DNA from: Isoetes taiwanensis
Taxonomy: Eukaryota; Streptophyta; Lycopodiopsida; Isoetales; Isoetaceae
DNA length: 64,000 bases
Assembly (NCBI GenBank): GCA_021234155.1
Contig: JAJEKV010000092.1
Location: 1,436,561 to 1,500,560 of the forward strand
Direction of reading: 5' to 3'
Below are positions 44,715 to 55,912 of this stretch, in pieces. The notes beneath the pieces were generated by a model that did not search any database, was not told the origin of the DNA, and was given only the letters and a program-made list of their open reading frames with translations. The position numbers and the translations under genes are program-made. Within the stretch, counting starts at the first letter, position 1, and each line of letters begins with the position of its first letter.

Positions 44715-45180
44715 TAGGGGACAAAGTTTGGTTGAAGATCAAGGTCAAACAAGCGAAGCTCCGCATCGGCAATTGCAAGAAAGTGCTCCAAGTAGGCTGA
44801 ACCATTCAGGATAACCAAAAGAGTAGGTAACCAATCCTACAAGTTGGACCTGCCAGCACACTTGAGGATCCATAGAGTCTTGTACATAAGTCTCTTGAAG
44901 AGGCATGCTCTTAATTCAAGGGAAGTATTGGAGACAACAGAGTTACTGGAAATAACGGACGATCAACTTGAGATTGTTTCGGAGGTTCTTCTTGACAAGT
45001 CCTATAAGAAGACAAGAAGATCCCAAATTCTTCAATTAGTGAAATGGATGCACTTACCTGTGGAAGACTCTACGTGGGTCCTACAATCAAATCTGGAGAA
45101 GCGGTACCCCCAATTTATGGAGCAACGCAAGGGGTCGACTCGTCACCGAAATAGTGGACACCGAACTGATAGGTGAGTGG
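44715..45180 (+). pseudogene. Ty3/chromovirus pol C-terminal fragment with chromodomain
   Basis: Reads MDLPAHLRIHRVLYISLLKR, the conserved end of integrase, then LEITDDQLEIVSEVLLDKS, TRRSQILQLVKWMHLPVED and STWVLQSNLEKRYPQF, a chromodomain. It is closely related to, but distinct from, residues 1058-1150 of the intact pol at 52397-55912. Upstream a broken [13 protein letters not shown] segment is visible at about 44745. Downstream (to about 45440) lie blocks that also occur, rearranged, downstream of pol at 52000-52260. A fragment of a sister family, inserted in plus orientation. Confidence 0.85.
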
Positions 45181-45800
45181 AAGGTAGATTAAAAAATCTA
45201 CTTTCGTCGCCACAGAAGGAGACGAAATTGAGAGATAAGAGGTCATATAGGATCATGCATTGATAGGAAAGCACCTTTAATCTATGCCCACTATATGGGG
45301 AGGATGCCATCCTCCACGCCAAGGGCAACGAAATGTGTAGGCATTAGACATCATCCTAGGCATTATAGGGCGCTGCCTCCACGGCCACGATGGAAGAAGC
45401 ATCCTCTTGCTACGCCCGGAGATTAGTCTTGCATCCATGTAATTAATTTAATTGTAGTTAAATGGGTGATTCCTTAATAACCATCTTCATAATAAATAAA
45501 TGTGTACTAACATAGTGTTAGACCGATAGGCCAATAGAAGAATCTAAATGGCAGGATATTAATACATGGGGTAGCATGTAATAATACAATTTATTAATAA
45601 TGAACAAACAGTTAAATCCTCGTTGTTTTTTCTCCAAGTTGCATACATCGATACATGCATATAGCTTTGGGTTAGACAACCATTTATAATGGTAGAAAAG
45701 GCACAAGCTAGTCTCCTGTCTTTTAATACAAAATAAAAAGAGAATTATGAGACTAGGTAGGAACCGCAACAACTGCAATCAGCCTGAACAATCCGTGAAA
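45181..45800. other. 3' non-coding part of the older Ty3 element, then unassigned sequence
   Basis: The first 260 bp share AAGTAGA, GACTTTC/CTACTTTC and TATATGGGGAGGATG-type blocks with the 3' region of the large chromovirus. The rest is unassigned. Confidence 0.35.
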
Positions 45801-45805
45801 CCACG
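45801..45805. repeat. Target-site duplication CCACG, left copy (TRIM)
   Basis: Same five bases at 47014-47018, directly outside the other LTR. Confidence 0.8.
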
Positions 45806-46028
45806 TGTAGAAAATCATAGTACAACAGAAAACTGGATATGAATAAATGGAGATGGTGTGAAAAGCCCTCACCGTAGCATACATATATAGGCCTCAGAGA
45901 GGCGTACAGACCAAGAGATGCAGCCATAGCCAAAAGACTCAGACATGGCTCTTGGTGTGGATCGCCAACATGTCACTAAGGTGTGCATGCAGGGCCATAG
46001 ATATATGCCACATGTGCATATTTCAACA
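45806..46028 (-). repeat. TRIM 3' LTR (223 bp)
   Basis: Aligns with the right LTR except for an extra 79 bp (about 45905-45984, AGGCGTACAGACC...GTCACTAAG) absent from the other copy. AACAG and TATATAGGCCTCAG blocks are shared. Confidence 0.9.
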
Positions 46029-46045
46029 CTCCCACTGCCCAAATG
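46029..46045 (-). other. TRIM polypurine tract
   Basis: On the minus strand GGGCAGTGGGAG abuts the 3' LTR, as expected for the plus-strand primer. Confidence 0.7.
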
Positions 46046-46246
46046 CACACCTACACCTACAGATTATCTTGCAGACTGTAATCCTACAAACATAGTACTA
46101 ATCACTAAGAATAAGAATCAGAAAAATTACAGTTCTTCACATATTCACTGATCTTCACGCAGTCTCTACACCTCCACAAAGTTCTGCAGCCCAACGATCT
46201 TCACGAAGAAATATCTTCACCACTGCTCCCACTGGAACCAAAATCT

Positions 46247-46501
46247 TCACACAAAAATTTCATTACCAGCAAATAACCATGAAGAAGCACCAAGATCTTT
46301 CTTCTTCCACATAGTCACAAAGGTACCACGCGGCAGTATACTCAGATCAGAATTCTCCCACTCAAGTCGAAATTGTTCTTCACTCAGATTTGATGCAGCC
46401 CACCAAGGAATCATCATCGACTTCTTCCTTACATCACCATCAGGAGGTTGTTCTTCATCAGCATCAGCATCACCCATTGTTTTTGAAGATGTCTTCAACA
46501 C
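46247..46501 (-). CDS. Small ORF inside the TRIM element
   Basis: An 84-codon frame, perhaps starting at the internal methionine of MGDADADEEQPPDGD. It has an acidic start, then IPWWAASNLSEEQFRLEWEN and TFVTMWKKKDLGASSWLF. Most TRIMs are non-coding, so an open frame is notable. It resembles no gag I know; it may be a captured host fragment. Confidence 0.4.
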   Translation of the reverse strand: MLKTSSKTMGDADADEEQPPDGDVRKKSMMIPWWAASNLSEEQFRLEWENSDLSILPRGTFVTMWKKKDLGASSWLFAGNEIFV

Positions 46502-46559
46502 AGCAGCCTGGACTCCAACAAATCGTCAAGTAATAGCAACTCTAATTGCAGATGCTCTA

Positions 46560-46830
46560 GGGTGTAAATATGGTAATGCTACCCAAAAAAGCGCGAAAGC
46601 ACATAGCACCTAAAGCACCTATGACTAAGAAAAAATGTGTCATAACTTGACCTCCACAATTTGTACGCTCCTCCACGAGATCTATATCATCGCTCCTTGC
46701 CTTCCTACATCATATATATTGTTTTTTAAGTAACAACTCTAAGGTCGTTGAAGAAAAATGTCTTCAAGCAAAGCACCTAAAGCACTTGTCCGGATGGTGC
46801 TTTTTGGGTAGCATTACCATATTTACACCC
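46560..46830. mobile_element. MITE nested in the TRIM, 30-bp inverted repeats
   Basis: GGGTGTAAATATGGTAATGC... at 46560-46589 is the exact complement of 46801-46830 over about 30 bp. TCTA flanks both ends (46556-46559 and 46831-46834). A second internal pair (AGCACCTAAAGCAC) extends the foldback. No ORF; superfamily uncertain. Confidence 0.85.
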
Positions 46831-46856
46831 TCTACGCCTAGGATCAGCCTACTAAA

Positions 46857-46869
46857 GGCTCTGATACCA
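46857..46869 (-). other. TRIM primer-binding site (initiator tRNA-Met)
   Basis: Minus strand TGGTATCAGAGCC directly follows the LTR end, the standard plant tRNA-iMet complement. Confidence 0.9.
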
Positions 46870-47013
46870 TGTAGAAAATCAGAGTACAACAGAAAGCTGG
46901 ATATGAATAAATCGAGATGGTGTGAAAAGCCCTCACCCTAGCATACATATATAGGCCTCAGTGAGGTGTGCATGCAGGGCCATAGATATATGCCACGTGT
47001 GCATATTTCTACA
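46870..47013 (-). repeat. TRIM 5' LTR (144 bp)
   Basis: Begins TGTAGAAAATC and ends CATATTTCTACA on the plus strand; shorter than its partner by one internal block. Confidence 0.9.
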
Positions 47014-47018
47014 CCACG
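47014..47018. repeat. Target-site duplication CCACG, right copy (TRIM)
   Basis: Matches 45801-45805. Confidence 0.8.
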
Positions 47019-47830
47019 TGTGCCACAGTCCTCCTGCATAGGTTTGCACAGAAACTTTTAAAAACCCAGACTTTGACACCGCTGAGTTGGGTTTCAGCTT
47101 TGGGCAAGGACTATTCGTATGTGCTGCAATAATATGAAATCCATTTCCAATTTGGTATCTGTTTTATAAATGGCACAATACATGTTAACATTCTATCTCC
47201 AAAGAGAAAAGAAAAAAAAGATTTATTAACGTGCACGAAAGACCACAAAGACTTAAAAACTAGTTGCATCATTGACAACAATAAAAAGAGTAGTTGCTGC
47301 TTTTAAATTTATTATCATCTACGAAATTCTTTCAAGACAGAATGCTTGACAGGCAAGAATATTCATATAAAAATGAACCTTAAATACTCAAAATGGACAT
47401 GAAAACCAAAGACTTCAGATATTCTTCAACAGATAAGAATTTTTAACCATGAAACATACACAAATACTAAGAATGCAGAGTGAGCAGATTGGAGATTCAG
47501 CGTTCAATTCCTAAGAAAAGAAAAACCCAATCATAAACTTACAAGTACTTCTCAATTGAAAGAGTTCGATCATACTACTGCAAGCTTTCCGTTATTTCCT
47601 TCTTGGAATGCTCGTGTGCTCTTCAGATTTTACAAAGCCTGTATGCACCACCGACTCACTTGTTCTTCCAACTTTAAAATTCGTTCCTAGGATGGGTCCT
47701 AAGACACAACAAGTGGCAAGTGAAGTGGTGTTCTCATTGAGCTTTGTAAAAATATTGAGTACAAATGAATCCCTCACCAGGAATAGATAAATCTGAAAAT
47801 ATGAACTTTGAATGCTCCGAAACTAGACAA
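47019..47830. other. Non-coding; contains first copy of a 34-bp repeat
   Basis: No recognisable gene. 47684-47717 is identical to 48393-48426 in the DIRS remains. Confidence 0.4.
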
Positions 47831-48399
47831 TCATCGAGAGCATGATAAAACTGAGGAATACAACATAAAAGAGGACGATATCAACGGACGACGGTCGAAG
47901 CCCAACGTCCTAGGAACAAGTACCCCCGCGACTGGCTTGTGCACAGCGAGCCCTTCCATCTGAAAAAAGGGACCTGGACAACATAACCCGTTAGAGGTCA
48001 GAAAATGAAACAGTGGCAGGACCGATGCCGGATATGACGGAAAAAACAACTCGGAGGCTGCAGAGCCACGCCAAGTTTAATAGCACGGGCCGACCAACCG
48101 GCACTAAGAAAAGCCAAAAGACAGAAAAAGACCGGTTGGTACCGCCGGAGGAGGCATACAAAGGCCACGCCGAGAATGAATAAAGAGACCAAACAAACCG
48201 CCAAGCCATGCAAACCGACCGAGAGGGAGGGGGCGGGAAACCGTGTAGGCGATCGTGAATCAGGGAGAAAAGCCCAAGGAGAACGCCGATAACCAAAGGG
48301 AAGAAAAAAATGGGCTATAAAAAGGGAAAGGAGTTGAGGGAGTCCCCATCCAAGGAATGGCGGTTCTATTGCTAGCAATAGAACTCGAAGCATTCCTAG

Positions 48400-49470
48400 G
48401 ATGGGTCCTAAGACACAACAAGTGGCCGATAGAAGAGGAACCTACCTCACGCACCAAGGTGGCGAGACACAATGAGGCGCCCCGAACGTTGGGAAGAACA
48501 TAGCCAATGAGAGGAGGCAGAGCCAACGCCCATGGGAACGGACAATGTCCGGAAGGGACGGAAGAAGCAAAGAAGGGCGATGGCGCCTACGCCCTCGCAT
48601 GGGTGCCAAAGGCCCAGGCTCCAAGCCGATCGACGAAAAGACTCAAAACCACCGTGAGCGGGCGCGCGATATGACAACGGGCAGAAGAAGCTAAGGAAGA
48701 GCTGGTGCGGACACCGGGACGGTGGGTCAATGGTGCTAAAACCATGTAGACAATAAACGCTTAAAGAATATCACCGACAGAGGGAGAAAAGGTGCGAAAG
48801 CAATGAGGACTTTCGACCGGGCAGCAGCCTTTGGTCGCATTTGGATTTGCGGATAAACAACCGGACATGATCGGGAAAAAAGAAAGATCGCGCCTAATTC
48901 AGATGCAAGGCCTCCGAAGATACTGAAGGAAACCGAAAGCGATGGTGACAAGGCATGCTTTCATAATGCCACGCCAATGGGCTTGCGGACGGGCAAGTAC
49001 CGAAATGATTTAGCTTAACGGAGCCGCAAAGCCAATCCGGTAGACGCACCTGTGAAGGGCTATGGACACGTGGGGCTGCTTGACGAACTAAGGTAGGAAG
49101 GGGCGCAGAACAAGTAGACGGGAAGTTGACCAAGCCATGAAAAAAGGCGATGGCAGCAGACGCAATACCTATGGAATTAGGGCTGCGACGAGCAGATACC
49201 AACGAGGAGAAAAACGCGGCGACATGAAGGGAGGAGGCGTGTAATCTTTGGAATCACGGGAGCTGCACCAATGACGAAAAGATAGCCAGGCGGAGGAATA
49301 ACTGAGCAATGTAGACGATGCACGGGATTGGAGGACAGACACCAAAGCTGAGGCAAAGAAGGGCAAAGAGGGATCGTCGAAGAAAGGTAAGATATCTGGA
49401 AAAAACAAGACAAAAAACACAATAGTCAAAAAACCTAAAAACAAGTCTCAACAATCAACCAATGTCAACC
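48400..49470 (-). pseudogene. DIRS-type tyrosine recombinase region (disrupted)
   Basis: The first part, at 49444-49169, reads SVLQSRASSTLLSYSSAWLS and FRHWCSSRD, like the helical SAM-like N-terminus of phage-type integrases. Later frames give AFFHGLVNFPSTCSAP, a HSPSQVRLPDW segment, then a broken 'LRR(s)DLSFFPDHVRLFIRKS' segment and KCDQRLLPGRK near 48810-48900, as in the catalytic half around the first conserved Arg. The C-terminal R-H-Y part is not securely readable. It follows the RNase H region in order, as in DIRS elements. Frames break many times in a CG-rich block. Confidence 0.6.
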
Positions 49471-49934
49471 AACCTCTAAAATTATCAAAATATAACCTAG
49501 AACTAACCAAAAAAGTCACTAGATGAAAAAACAAGAAACATCTATTCAATGGAAAAATTACAACGTAAGGCAAATAATGCGGCATGCCGACGAGAGCCCG
49601 CGATGCGAGAAGAGAGTGAAGGGAGTAAGGCATGTGTGAATTCATGAAAGAAAACTGCATCGTGCACAAAGGGCTGCCAAGACGAGGAATCAACAGCAAG
49701 CAACGGCCACCAAGGTGCAGAAGGCCAAGCAAAAACAACCAGTGTAAGCCGTGCTCTGCAAAGACGGGCGTGGTGCAACACTTCGAGAATCAAGGCAGGC
49801 AGAGGAAAGCAGTAGTTATTGAACAAATGCCAATCATAAGATAGCGCATCAGGCGCAATCCGGTGAGGGTAACAATCCTTAGTATTGAAGACTGGCAGCA
49901 AGGCATTAGAAGGGCTAGCAAAACGATCCACATG
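49471..49934 (-). pseudogene. DIRS element, segment between RNase H and recombinase
   Basis: Begins directly at the insertion point: HVDRFASPSNALLPVFNT, the 'VD.FA...N..LP.FN' motif that follows RNase H in DIRS elements, then DALSYDWHLFNNYCFPL and LVVFAWPSAPWWPLL ('P.WP..PWWP' motif). The frame lines up with that ending at 63192 on the other side of the chromovirus. Confidence 0.85.
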
Positions 49935-49939
49935 ATGAG
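49935..49939. repeat. Target-site duplication ATGAG, left copy (chromovirus)
   Basis: Matches 63187-63191. Confidence 0.92.
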
Positions 49940-51510
49940 TGTGACGTCCCCTACTCGCATATGGTGCCCTCACCGTATACAAACAGGAGTTCTCCCCTCA
50001 TACCAGCTCCACACTGATACAGGGCCCTCCCCATATCGCGCACCCGAAATCCAGTCCCGGTGGGAAGAGTGAAGGTGTCATTCTACCCCGCTCCCTGGGG
50101 CCTACCTAGTCAGGCGGGCGTAAACGCATATGTCAAGATAGAACATAAGCACATATCCACCTCGAAGGGTGGTCCATTACATCTGCATAAACAAGGTGAG
50201 CACAATACATATAGGGGAATCCTACCCAAGGCTCGCACTTCGTGGGGATGACCGACGGCTTGGTCTCCGAGTTCATTGCGCGAGAATTCATGGCAATGGA
50301 TTTACCGGCACATGAACATGGCATAGGGTTGTCCACTCCATCCGCCCCCCTCCCGTGCACACTTTGCGTGAGTAGGCTGAAAAAGTGTCGGGACTCGATC
50401 AGAAGACCCCGGATGCATAGCCAAAGGGGCTATTCACGGGTCTCATCCTCCGGGCCCGATGGGGCGTGAAGGATCGCTCCCTCCAGATCCGCATGCCGAC
50501 TCAAAGGCGACTAGAGGGCCACCGCCTGTGATTCGACCGAACCCACGGAAAGTGTACACCACTTCACGGGTGTCGAGCCCATGCCTTACCCACACTCGGT
50601 GGTAAGCCATTAGGCCTAGTCACAATGATCCCCGGTAGGCCTTACACACCGGAGGGGTCATTCAAGAGTCGGGACATGAACCTCCTTCTTAGCCGGTCGC
50701 CCCTTCACCCACAAACGGTGTGGTTCTTGTACACACAGGCGAATCTACAAGTGTGCTAGAGGGCTACGCTAGGAGCATCAACTACCAAGCTTTAGGGCCT
50801 CTACCCCCCCTGCCCAATACAAGGAGTTCACAGAGATACATCATCCATGTACATCACAGAAGAACTAAAGAACTAGATCTAATCTATATCATAGAGTTAG
50901 GTTCTTTAGTTAGTGTCCGGGATCTAGAGATCTAGATAGTTGCTATGGGCAATTTAATAGGCTAAACTTATCGATTCTATGACTAGAAGGCGGTTTAAGC
51001 TATTAAATTGACCAAATACTGATCCTTGGGTGGCTCCTCCTCGACCGAGTTCAACCATCCCCTGAGCTGATCGAATCCGGGGAAACTAATGGTGCGATTC
51101 ACTTGGGCAAATGTCGGGAGGCGATTTTGGCTCAGGGGGCAGCCAAAACCGAGCTCTAAAACCCTATGGACTAAAAACTAGCAAGTTAGGGTTTCCCTAC
51201 CCTAAATAGACATGGGGTTTAGGGCTAGGGTTTCCAGTTACCCATTTTAGCATGTGGGATAATTGGAAAGGCCCCACTTGCCTTTAATGGCTAGGTGGCA
51301 AAAAGTGCCTACATGGAAAGGTGTGCCCACATTAATGTGCACATGTGCACATTAATAACATATGAACATACCTAGCAAGTTGCCCCTAGGGCTACCTACC
51401 TGGCTATCCGTCGGGCGCCGCGTTCGGTCGGAGTGGCGTGGTACGCTGCGTGGATTTAGGCGGTGCGATACGCCCCGGGACCGTGATAATCGGTCTTTGG
51501 GAACGCCACA
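49940..51510 (-). repeat. Chromovirus 3' LTR (1571 bp)
   Basis: Aligns end to end with 61634-63186. Differences are strongly patterned: CCG, CGG or CG here against CTG or CAG in the other LTR at more than twenty places. Between 50700 and 51360 the two are almost identical. Confidence 0.95.
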
Positions 51511-51523
51511 TTCTCCCCACCTT
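51511..51523 (-). other. Chromovirus polypurine tract
   Basis: Minus strand AAGGTGGGGAGAA directly before the 3' LTR. Confidence 0.85.
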
Positions 51524-52396
51524 GAATTGATCTTTGTCCGCAAGCATCGCGGGTCTCCCCACCTTGGAACCTTCCTAATCTGCAATCTGCAATCAACGTG
51601 ATGCATACAATATAATACTTACACATTTATCAAGATTACCCTAAGGTAATATTTTTAGAACATTATTACGTCATTATACTATGAAATACTTATCAATTCA
51701 TAACATCATTTAAACAAGTTATTCACTAGTTTAGTTATTACGACATTAAGTTAGACAAAATTTCAACATTTCCTATTTATAATTATTGTTCGAGGTACTC
51801 TTCATTCCGTGCAACACATTCCAACAAAATTTGTGTTGCAAGTCTTCGTAGCTCGACCTCCTTGCCCTCCGGAGCGCTCTATTGGCCTGCAGGTCGATAC
51901 TACGTTAGTACCATTTTAATTATTAATGAAATTTTGGTTATATGGTGACCACCCCACCTATCTACATGGATGCATGGCTAATCTCCCGGCGTAGGAAGAG
52001 GGTGAATCTTCCATTATGGCCGTGGAGACAGCGCCTAAATGCCTATATGCCGCTCATGCCTACACCCTAGTTGCCCAGCGTGGAGGATAGGTCCTTCCCG
52101 TATATGGGGCGTGAAGGCCTGATTCCTTCTATCAAAGCATATATGGGGCTAGAGGTGCTTTTCCTATCAGTGCATTCCTTAATGACCTCCTTTCTCTCGA
52201 GGTCGTCTACTTCCGTGGAACAGAAGTAGACTTTCTAATCTACCTTCCACTCGTCCAAGCGGAAACGCGGTCATGTCTACATTGACATTACACCACGCCC
52301 TAGAGATCGCCGTAGTGGTCCCATCATCGGTAACAACGCATGCGACCCATACCAAGCATAGGTTGCATGCGTAGATTAATCTTAACTATACAAGAA
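51524..52396 (-). other. Chromovirus 3' non-coding region
   Basis: About 870 bp between the pol stop and the polypurine tract, without a long frame. Blocks near 52000-52260 recur downstream of the Ty3 fragment at 45180-45440. Confidence 0.6.
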
Positions 52397-55300
52397 TTAA
52401 TCTACACAAATCGACATGCCTGAGCCGATTTCTTCGGAGATGACCCTGCCGTCCCATTGCTCCATAAATTGCGGGTACTGCTTTACTAGATCTTTCTTAA
52501 GTACCCACGTCGCGTCTTCCACCGGTAAGTGTTTCCACTTAACCAAATATTGGAGGAACTCCGACCTCCTTGTTTTCTTGAAAGCTTTATCAAGAATCAA
52601 TTCTGGAACTATTTCCAGCTGCTCTTCTGTCATTTCCAACAACGTTGGAGTGTCCAAGACTTCGTCTGGATTTGGAGTGTGCTTCTTCAACAAACTCACA
52701 TGGAAAACCTTATGAATCTTTAGGTGTGCTGGCAAGTCTAGTTTGTAGGATTGATTACCTACTCTCTTGACTATTCTGAAAGGTCCAGCCCACCTTGGAG
52801 CAAGCTTCTTGCAATTCCCGATCCTGAGCTTCGCCTGCTTCACCTTGATCTTGAGCCAAACATCATCTCCAACTTTGAACTCTCTGACTGTTCGATGCTT
52901 GTCGGCGATGCTCTTTTGTCGACTTCTTGCTGCTAGCAGATACCCTCGAACCTCTTCCACGAGCTGCTGCATATCGGCCAACATCTGCTGCGAAACTTCT
53001 ACTTTTGACACGGGGTTGTGCCAAGTGTCCGGAGTTAGGCACTGATAGCCGTAATTAATCATAAATGGCGACATTTGGGATGATTCTTGCTTGGTGCTAT
53101 TGTATGCAAACTCCACCAAGTGAATAAATTCTTCCCACATGCCTTGCTTATTCCAGACATAGTTTCGTAGCATGTCTTCCAAAATCCTGTTGGTCTGCTC
53201 CGTTTGGCCATCCGTCTGAGGATGATATGCCGTGCTCATGGATAGCTTGGTCTGAATCGTCGTAAAGAGGTCTTGCCAAAAGGCACTCATGAACTTCGGA
53301 TCCCTGTCGGATATAATCTCCCTTGGCATGCCATGAAGCCTGAAGATCTCTTTGGTGAAGAGCTTCGCTGTATCCATAGCCGTATCTGTGGTCCTACAAG
53401 GCACAAAATGTGCCATCTTCGACAACTTGTCGATCACCACCATCAGGGCATCTTTCCCTCTTACTGTCCTTGGAAGCCCTGTGATAAAATCCATGCTAAT
53501 CACCTCCCACTTAGCGTTTGGCACCGCTAATGGTTCTAAGGCTCCCGGAATTCGAAGCTGCTCCGCCTTCGTCTGCTGGCATAGCTGACATTCCCTGATG
53601 TAGCGAGCTACTTGCTTCTTCATTCCTGGCCAATAATAGCTGTTGCGCACTTTGAAATATGTTTTCATGAATCCCGCATGGCCAGCTATTGGGCTGCTGT
53701 GCGTGTCATGGAGGATCAATTTCCTTACACCTGATGATTCGGGTACGCACAACTTGTTCTTATGATATAACAGGTTGCCCTCCTTCTTATAATGCTTGAA
53801 GGCTTCCCGCTCTTTATCTGTTCTAGCCTCCCTGGAGAGGCTTGCCCATACTTCTCTGAAATCCACATCCGTTGGCAAGGTCTCTTCAATCTTCTTACCA
53901 AAGTCGCTAGAGAGCGTCGAAATTGCATTGCAATGCACTCTAGTTGTCAGGGGATGCCTTGAAAGCGCATCCGCTACCACATTGAGCTTCCCCGGCTTGT
54001 AGACTATATCAAAGTCGTACTCTTCAAGGAACTCCATCCACCTTCTCTGCCTCAGGTTGAGGTGTGGTTGCGTGAATACATACTGGAGGCTCTGATGGTC
54101 AGTATCCAATTGGAACTTCCTTCCCAAAAGATAGTGCCTCCAAATTCTTAATGCCCTGACGACCGCAAGCAATTCCTGATCGTGGGTGGGGTAGCGCGTT
54201 TTGGCGTCGTTCATCTTCCTGGAATCATACGCTACCACACGCTCTTCTTGCATGAGCACTGCACCTGTAGCTATCTTACTCGCGTCTGTGGCTACAAGCT
54301 TATCTTTCTCTGGGTCCAGCAGGGTTAAGACTGGGGCGGTTGTTAAGGCTTCCTTCAACAATTCAAACCCTGCTTGGGCTTTCTTGTGCCAATGCTCTGC
54401 CCAATCTTTCACCTTCTCCGCCCTCGTCAAGTCTGTTAATGGGGCCGCTATCTTAGCAAAGTTCTTCACGAACTTCCTGTAGTACCCTGCTAGGCCGAGA
54501 AAACTTCTGACTTCATGCACATTCTTCGGCGCCGGCCACTGAATTACTGCTTCAATCTTGGCGGGATCCGTCGAGATTCCTTCTGCTGAGATCACATGAC
54601 CAAGGTATTCCACCTTCTCCGTTGCGAAGTGGCACTTCGACAACTTGGCGTACAACTGGTGCCTCTTCAGCTTCTCCAGCACTCTTCTCAAGTGTTGTAC
54701 GTGCTCTTCAAGGGATCTGCTATACACCAAAATGTCGTCAAAGAAAACAATCACAAAGGTGTCTAGGAACTCCCTGAAGATATCGTTCATGAGCCTCATG
54801 AACGTCGCGGGGGCATTTGATAAGCCGAAAGGCATTACCGTGAACTCGTAATGCCCATACCGCGTTCTGAAGGCGGTTTTATGGATATCTTCTTCCTTTA
54901 TCCGGATCTGATGATAACCTGACCTTAAGTCGATTTTGGAGAAGATCCTTGCTCCTTGTAGCTGATCCATCAAGTCATCTGATCTTGGGAGTGCATACTT
55001 GTTCTTAATGGTGTGCTTATTCAACTGCCTATAGTCTATGCACATCCTTAAACTACCATCCTTCTTCTTAACGAAGAGAATGGGCGCTCCAAATGGCGAG
55101 ACACTAGGTCTAATGAAGCCTAGGTCGAGCAGCTCCTGTAACTGCTTCTTTAGCTCCGACAACTCCTGCGTTATCATTCTATATGGAGCCTTGCTTGTCG
55201 GCTTTGTTCCCAGTTCGAGTGCTATCTCACACTCGACTCCCCTGTAAGGGGGAAGCTGCTTGATCTCGTCTGGAAAGAGATCATGGAACTCCGTGATCAG

Positions 55301-55912
55301 CTTAGCTATTTGCTTCGGCAACTTGCTGAGCACCTTGTCTTCTTTGCTTTCTTCTGACTCTGGTTCATCAATCTCAAGCTTGAAGATGTATGCTACCTGC
55401 TCGCTCTTGATGCACTTGAATAGCCGTTTAGAAGACATACACTGCATGATGGGAATAACTTCTTTACCTGCGATCTCAATGATCTTGCCGTCGGGTGTTG
55501 GGAAGGTCACCTTCCGCTTTCCACAATCAATAATGGCCCCTGCTGGTCCAAGGTACTCCATTCCTATGATCAAGTCGTACTTGCCAATGCCCATTACGTC
55601 TGCCCCCATCTGGATATTAATCCCTGCCGTCTGTCTTACTGCTCCACTTGCTAAGACAACGGGCCTTGGCTTTGACTTTAGCGGTTTCAATTTCAACATT
55701 TGAACCATTCTGGGGGATGCAAAGTTATGGCTACTTCCTGAGTCTATCAAGACTATGAAGGACTTGGTCTTAGCCTTCCCTACTGTGGAAATTACTTTAT
55801 ACTGGTTCTCCGCTTGCTCTGTATCTATTGCGGCAAAGATATGACACTCACCTTGAATGTAGTCGCGGGCTTCTTCGCTGTCGTCATCAGGCAGGATGTC
55901 CCAATCTCCCAA
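52397..55912 (-). CDS. pol: Ty3 chromovirus Pol polyprotein (protease, RT, RNase H, integrase, chromodomain)
   Basis: An uninterrupted 1171-codon frame. Aspartic protease with D57-S-G; reverse transcriptase from about 240, with D328 in [12 protein letters not shown] and the catalytic FFDD at 390-393; RNase H with D543 (ATDAS), E580 and D648; integrase zinc domain H735/H738...H745, C775 and C778; integrase core D808, D869 and E905. The end (about 1103-1147) is a chromodomain: [33 protein letters not shown]. Chromodomains of this group bind methylated H3 or heterochromatin and steer integration. Frame intactness shows a recent insertion. The start chosen ([11 protein letters not shown]) is conservative: gag-derived sequence lies just upstream in another frame, so expression may need a shift or the upstream block is damaged. 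Confidence 0.97.
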   Translation of the reverse strand: MGDWDILPDDDSEEARDYIQGECHIFAAIDTEQAENQYKVISTVGKAKTKSFIVLIDSGSSHNFASPRMVQMLKLKPLKSKPRPVVLASGAVRQTAGINIQMGADVMGIGKYDLIIGMEYLGPAGAIIDCGKRKVTFPTPDGKIIEIAGKEVIPIMQCMSSKRLFKCIKSEQVAYIFKLEIDEPESEESKEDKVLSKLPKQIAKLITEFHDLFPDEIKQLPPYRGVECEIALELGTKPTSKAPYRMITQELSELKKQLQELLDLGFIRPSVSPFGAPILFVKKKDGSLRMCIDYRQLNKHTIKNKYALPRSDDLMDQLQGARIFSKIDLRSGYHQIRIKEEDIHKTAFRTRYGHYEFTVMPFGLSNAPATFMRLMNDIFREFLDTFVIVFFDDILVYSRSLEEHVQHLRRVLEKLKRHQLYAKLSKCHFATEKVEYLGHVISAEGISTDPAKIEAVIQWPAPKNVHEVRSFLGLAGYYRKFVKNFAKIAAPLTDLTRAEKVKDWAEHWHKKAQAGFELLKEALTTAPVLTLLDPEKDKLVATDASKIATGAVLMQEERVVAYDSRKMNDAKTRYPTHDQELLAVVRALRIWRHYLLGRKFQLDTDHQSLQYVFTQPHLNLRQRRWMEFLEEYDFDIVYKPGKLNVVADALSRHPLTTRVHCNAISTLSSDFGKKIEETLPTDVDFREVWASLSREARTDKEREAFKHYKKEGNLLYHKNKLCVPESSGVRKLILHDTHSSPIAGHAGFMKTYFKVRNSYYWPGMKKQVARYIRECQLCQQTKAEQLRIPGALEPLAVPNAKWEVISMDFITGLPRTVRGKDALMVVIDKLSKMAHFVPCRTTDTAMDTAKLFTKEIFRLHGMPREIISDRDPKFMSAFWQDLFTTIQTKLSMSTAYHPQTDGQTEQTNRILEDMLRNYVWNKQGMWEEFIHLVEFAYNSTKQESSQMSPFMINYGYQCLTPDTWHNPVSKVEVSQQMLADMQQLVEEVRGYLLAARSRQKSIADKHRTVREFKVGDDVWLKIKVKQAKLRIGNCKKLAPRWAGPFRIVKRVGNQSYKLDLPAHLKIHKVFHVSLLKKHTPNPDEVLDTPTLLEMTEEQLEIVPELILDKAFKKTRRSEFLQYLVKWKHLPVEDATWVLKKDLVKQYPQFMEQWDGRVISEEIGSGMSICVD

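Larger units (their letters stand above)
45806..47013 (-). mobile_element. TRIM-type miniature LTR retrotransposon
   Basis: 1208 bp with two short LTRs that begin TGTAGAAA and end in TTTCTACA or TTTCAACA, a tRNA-Met primer-binding site next to the right LTR, a polypurine tract next to the left LTR and 5-bp target duplications. Sense is minus. It lacks pol and must rely on another element. A MITE is nested in the internal region. Confidence 0.92.
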
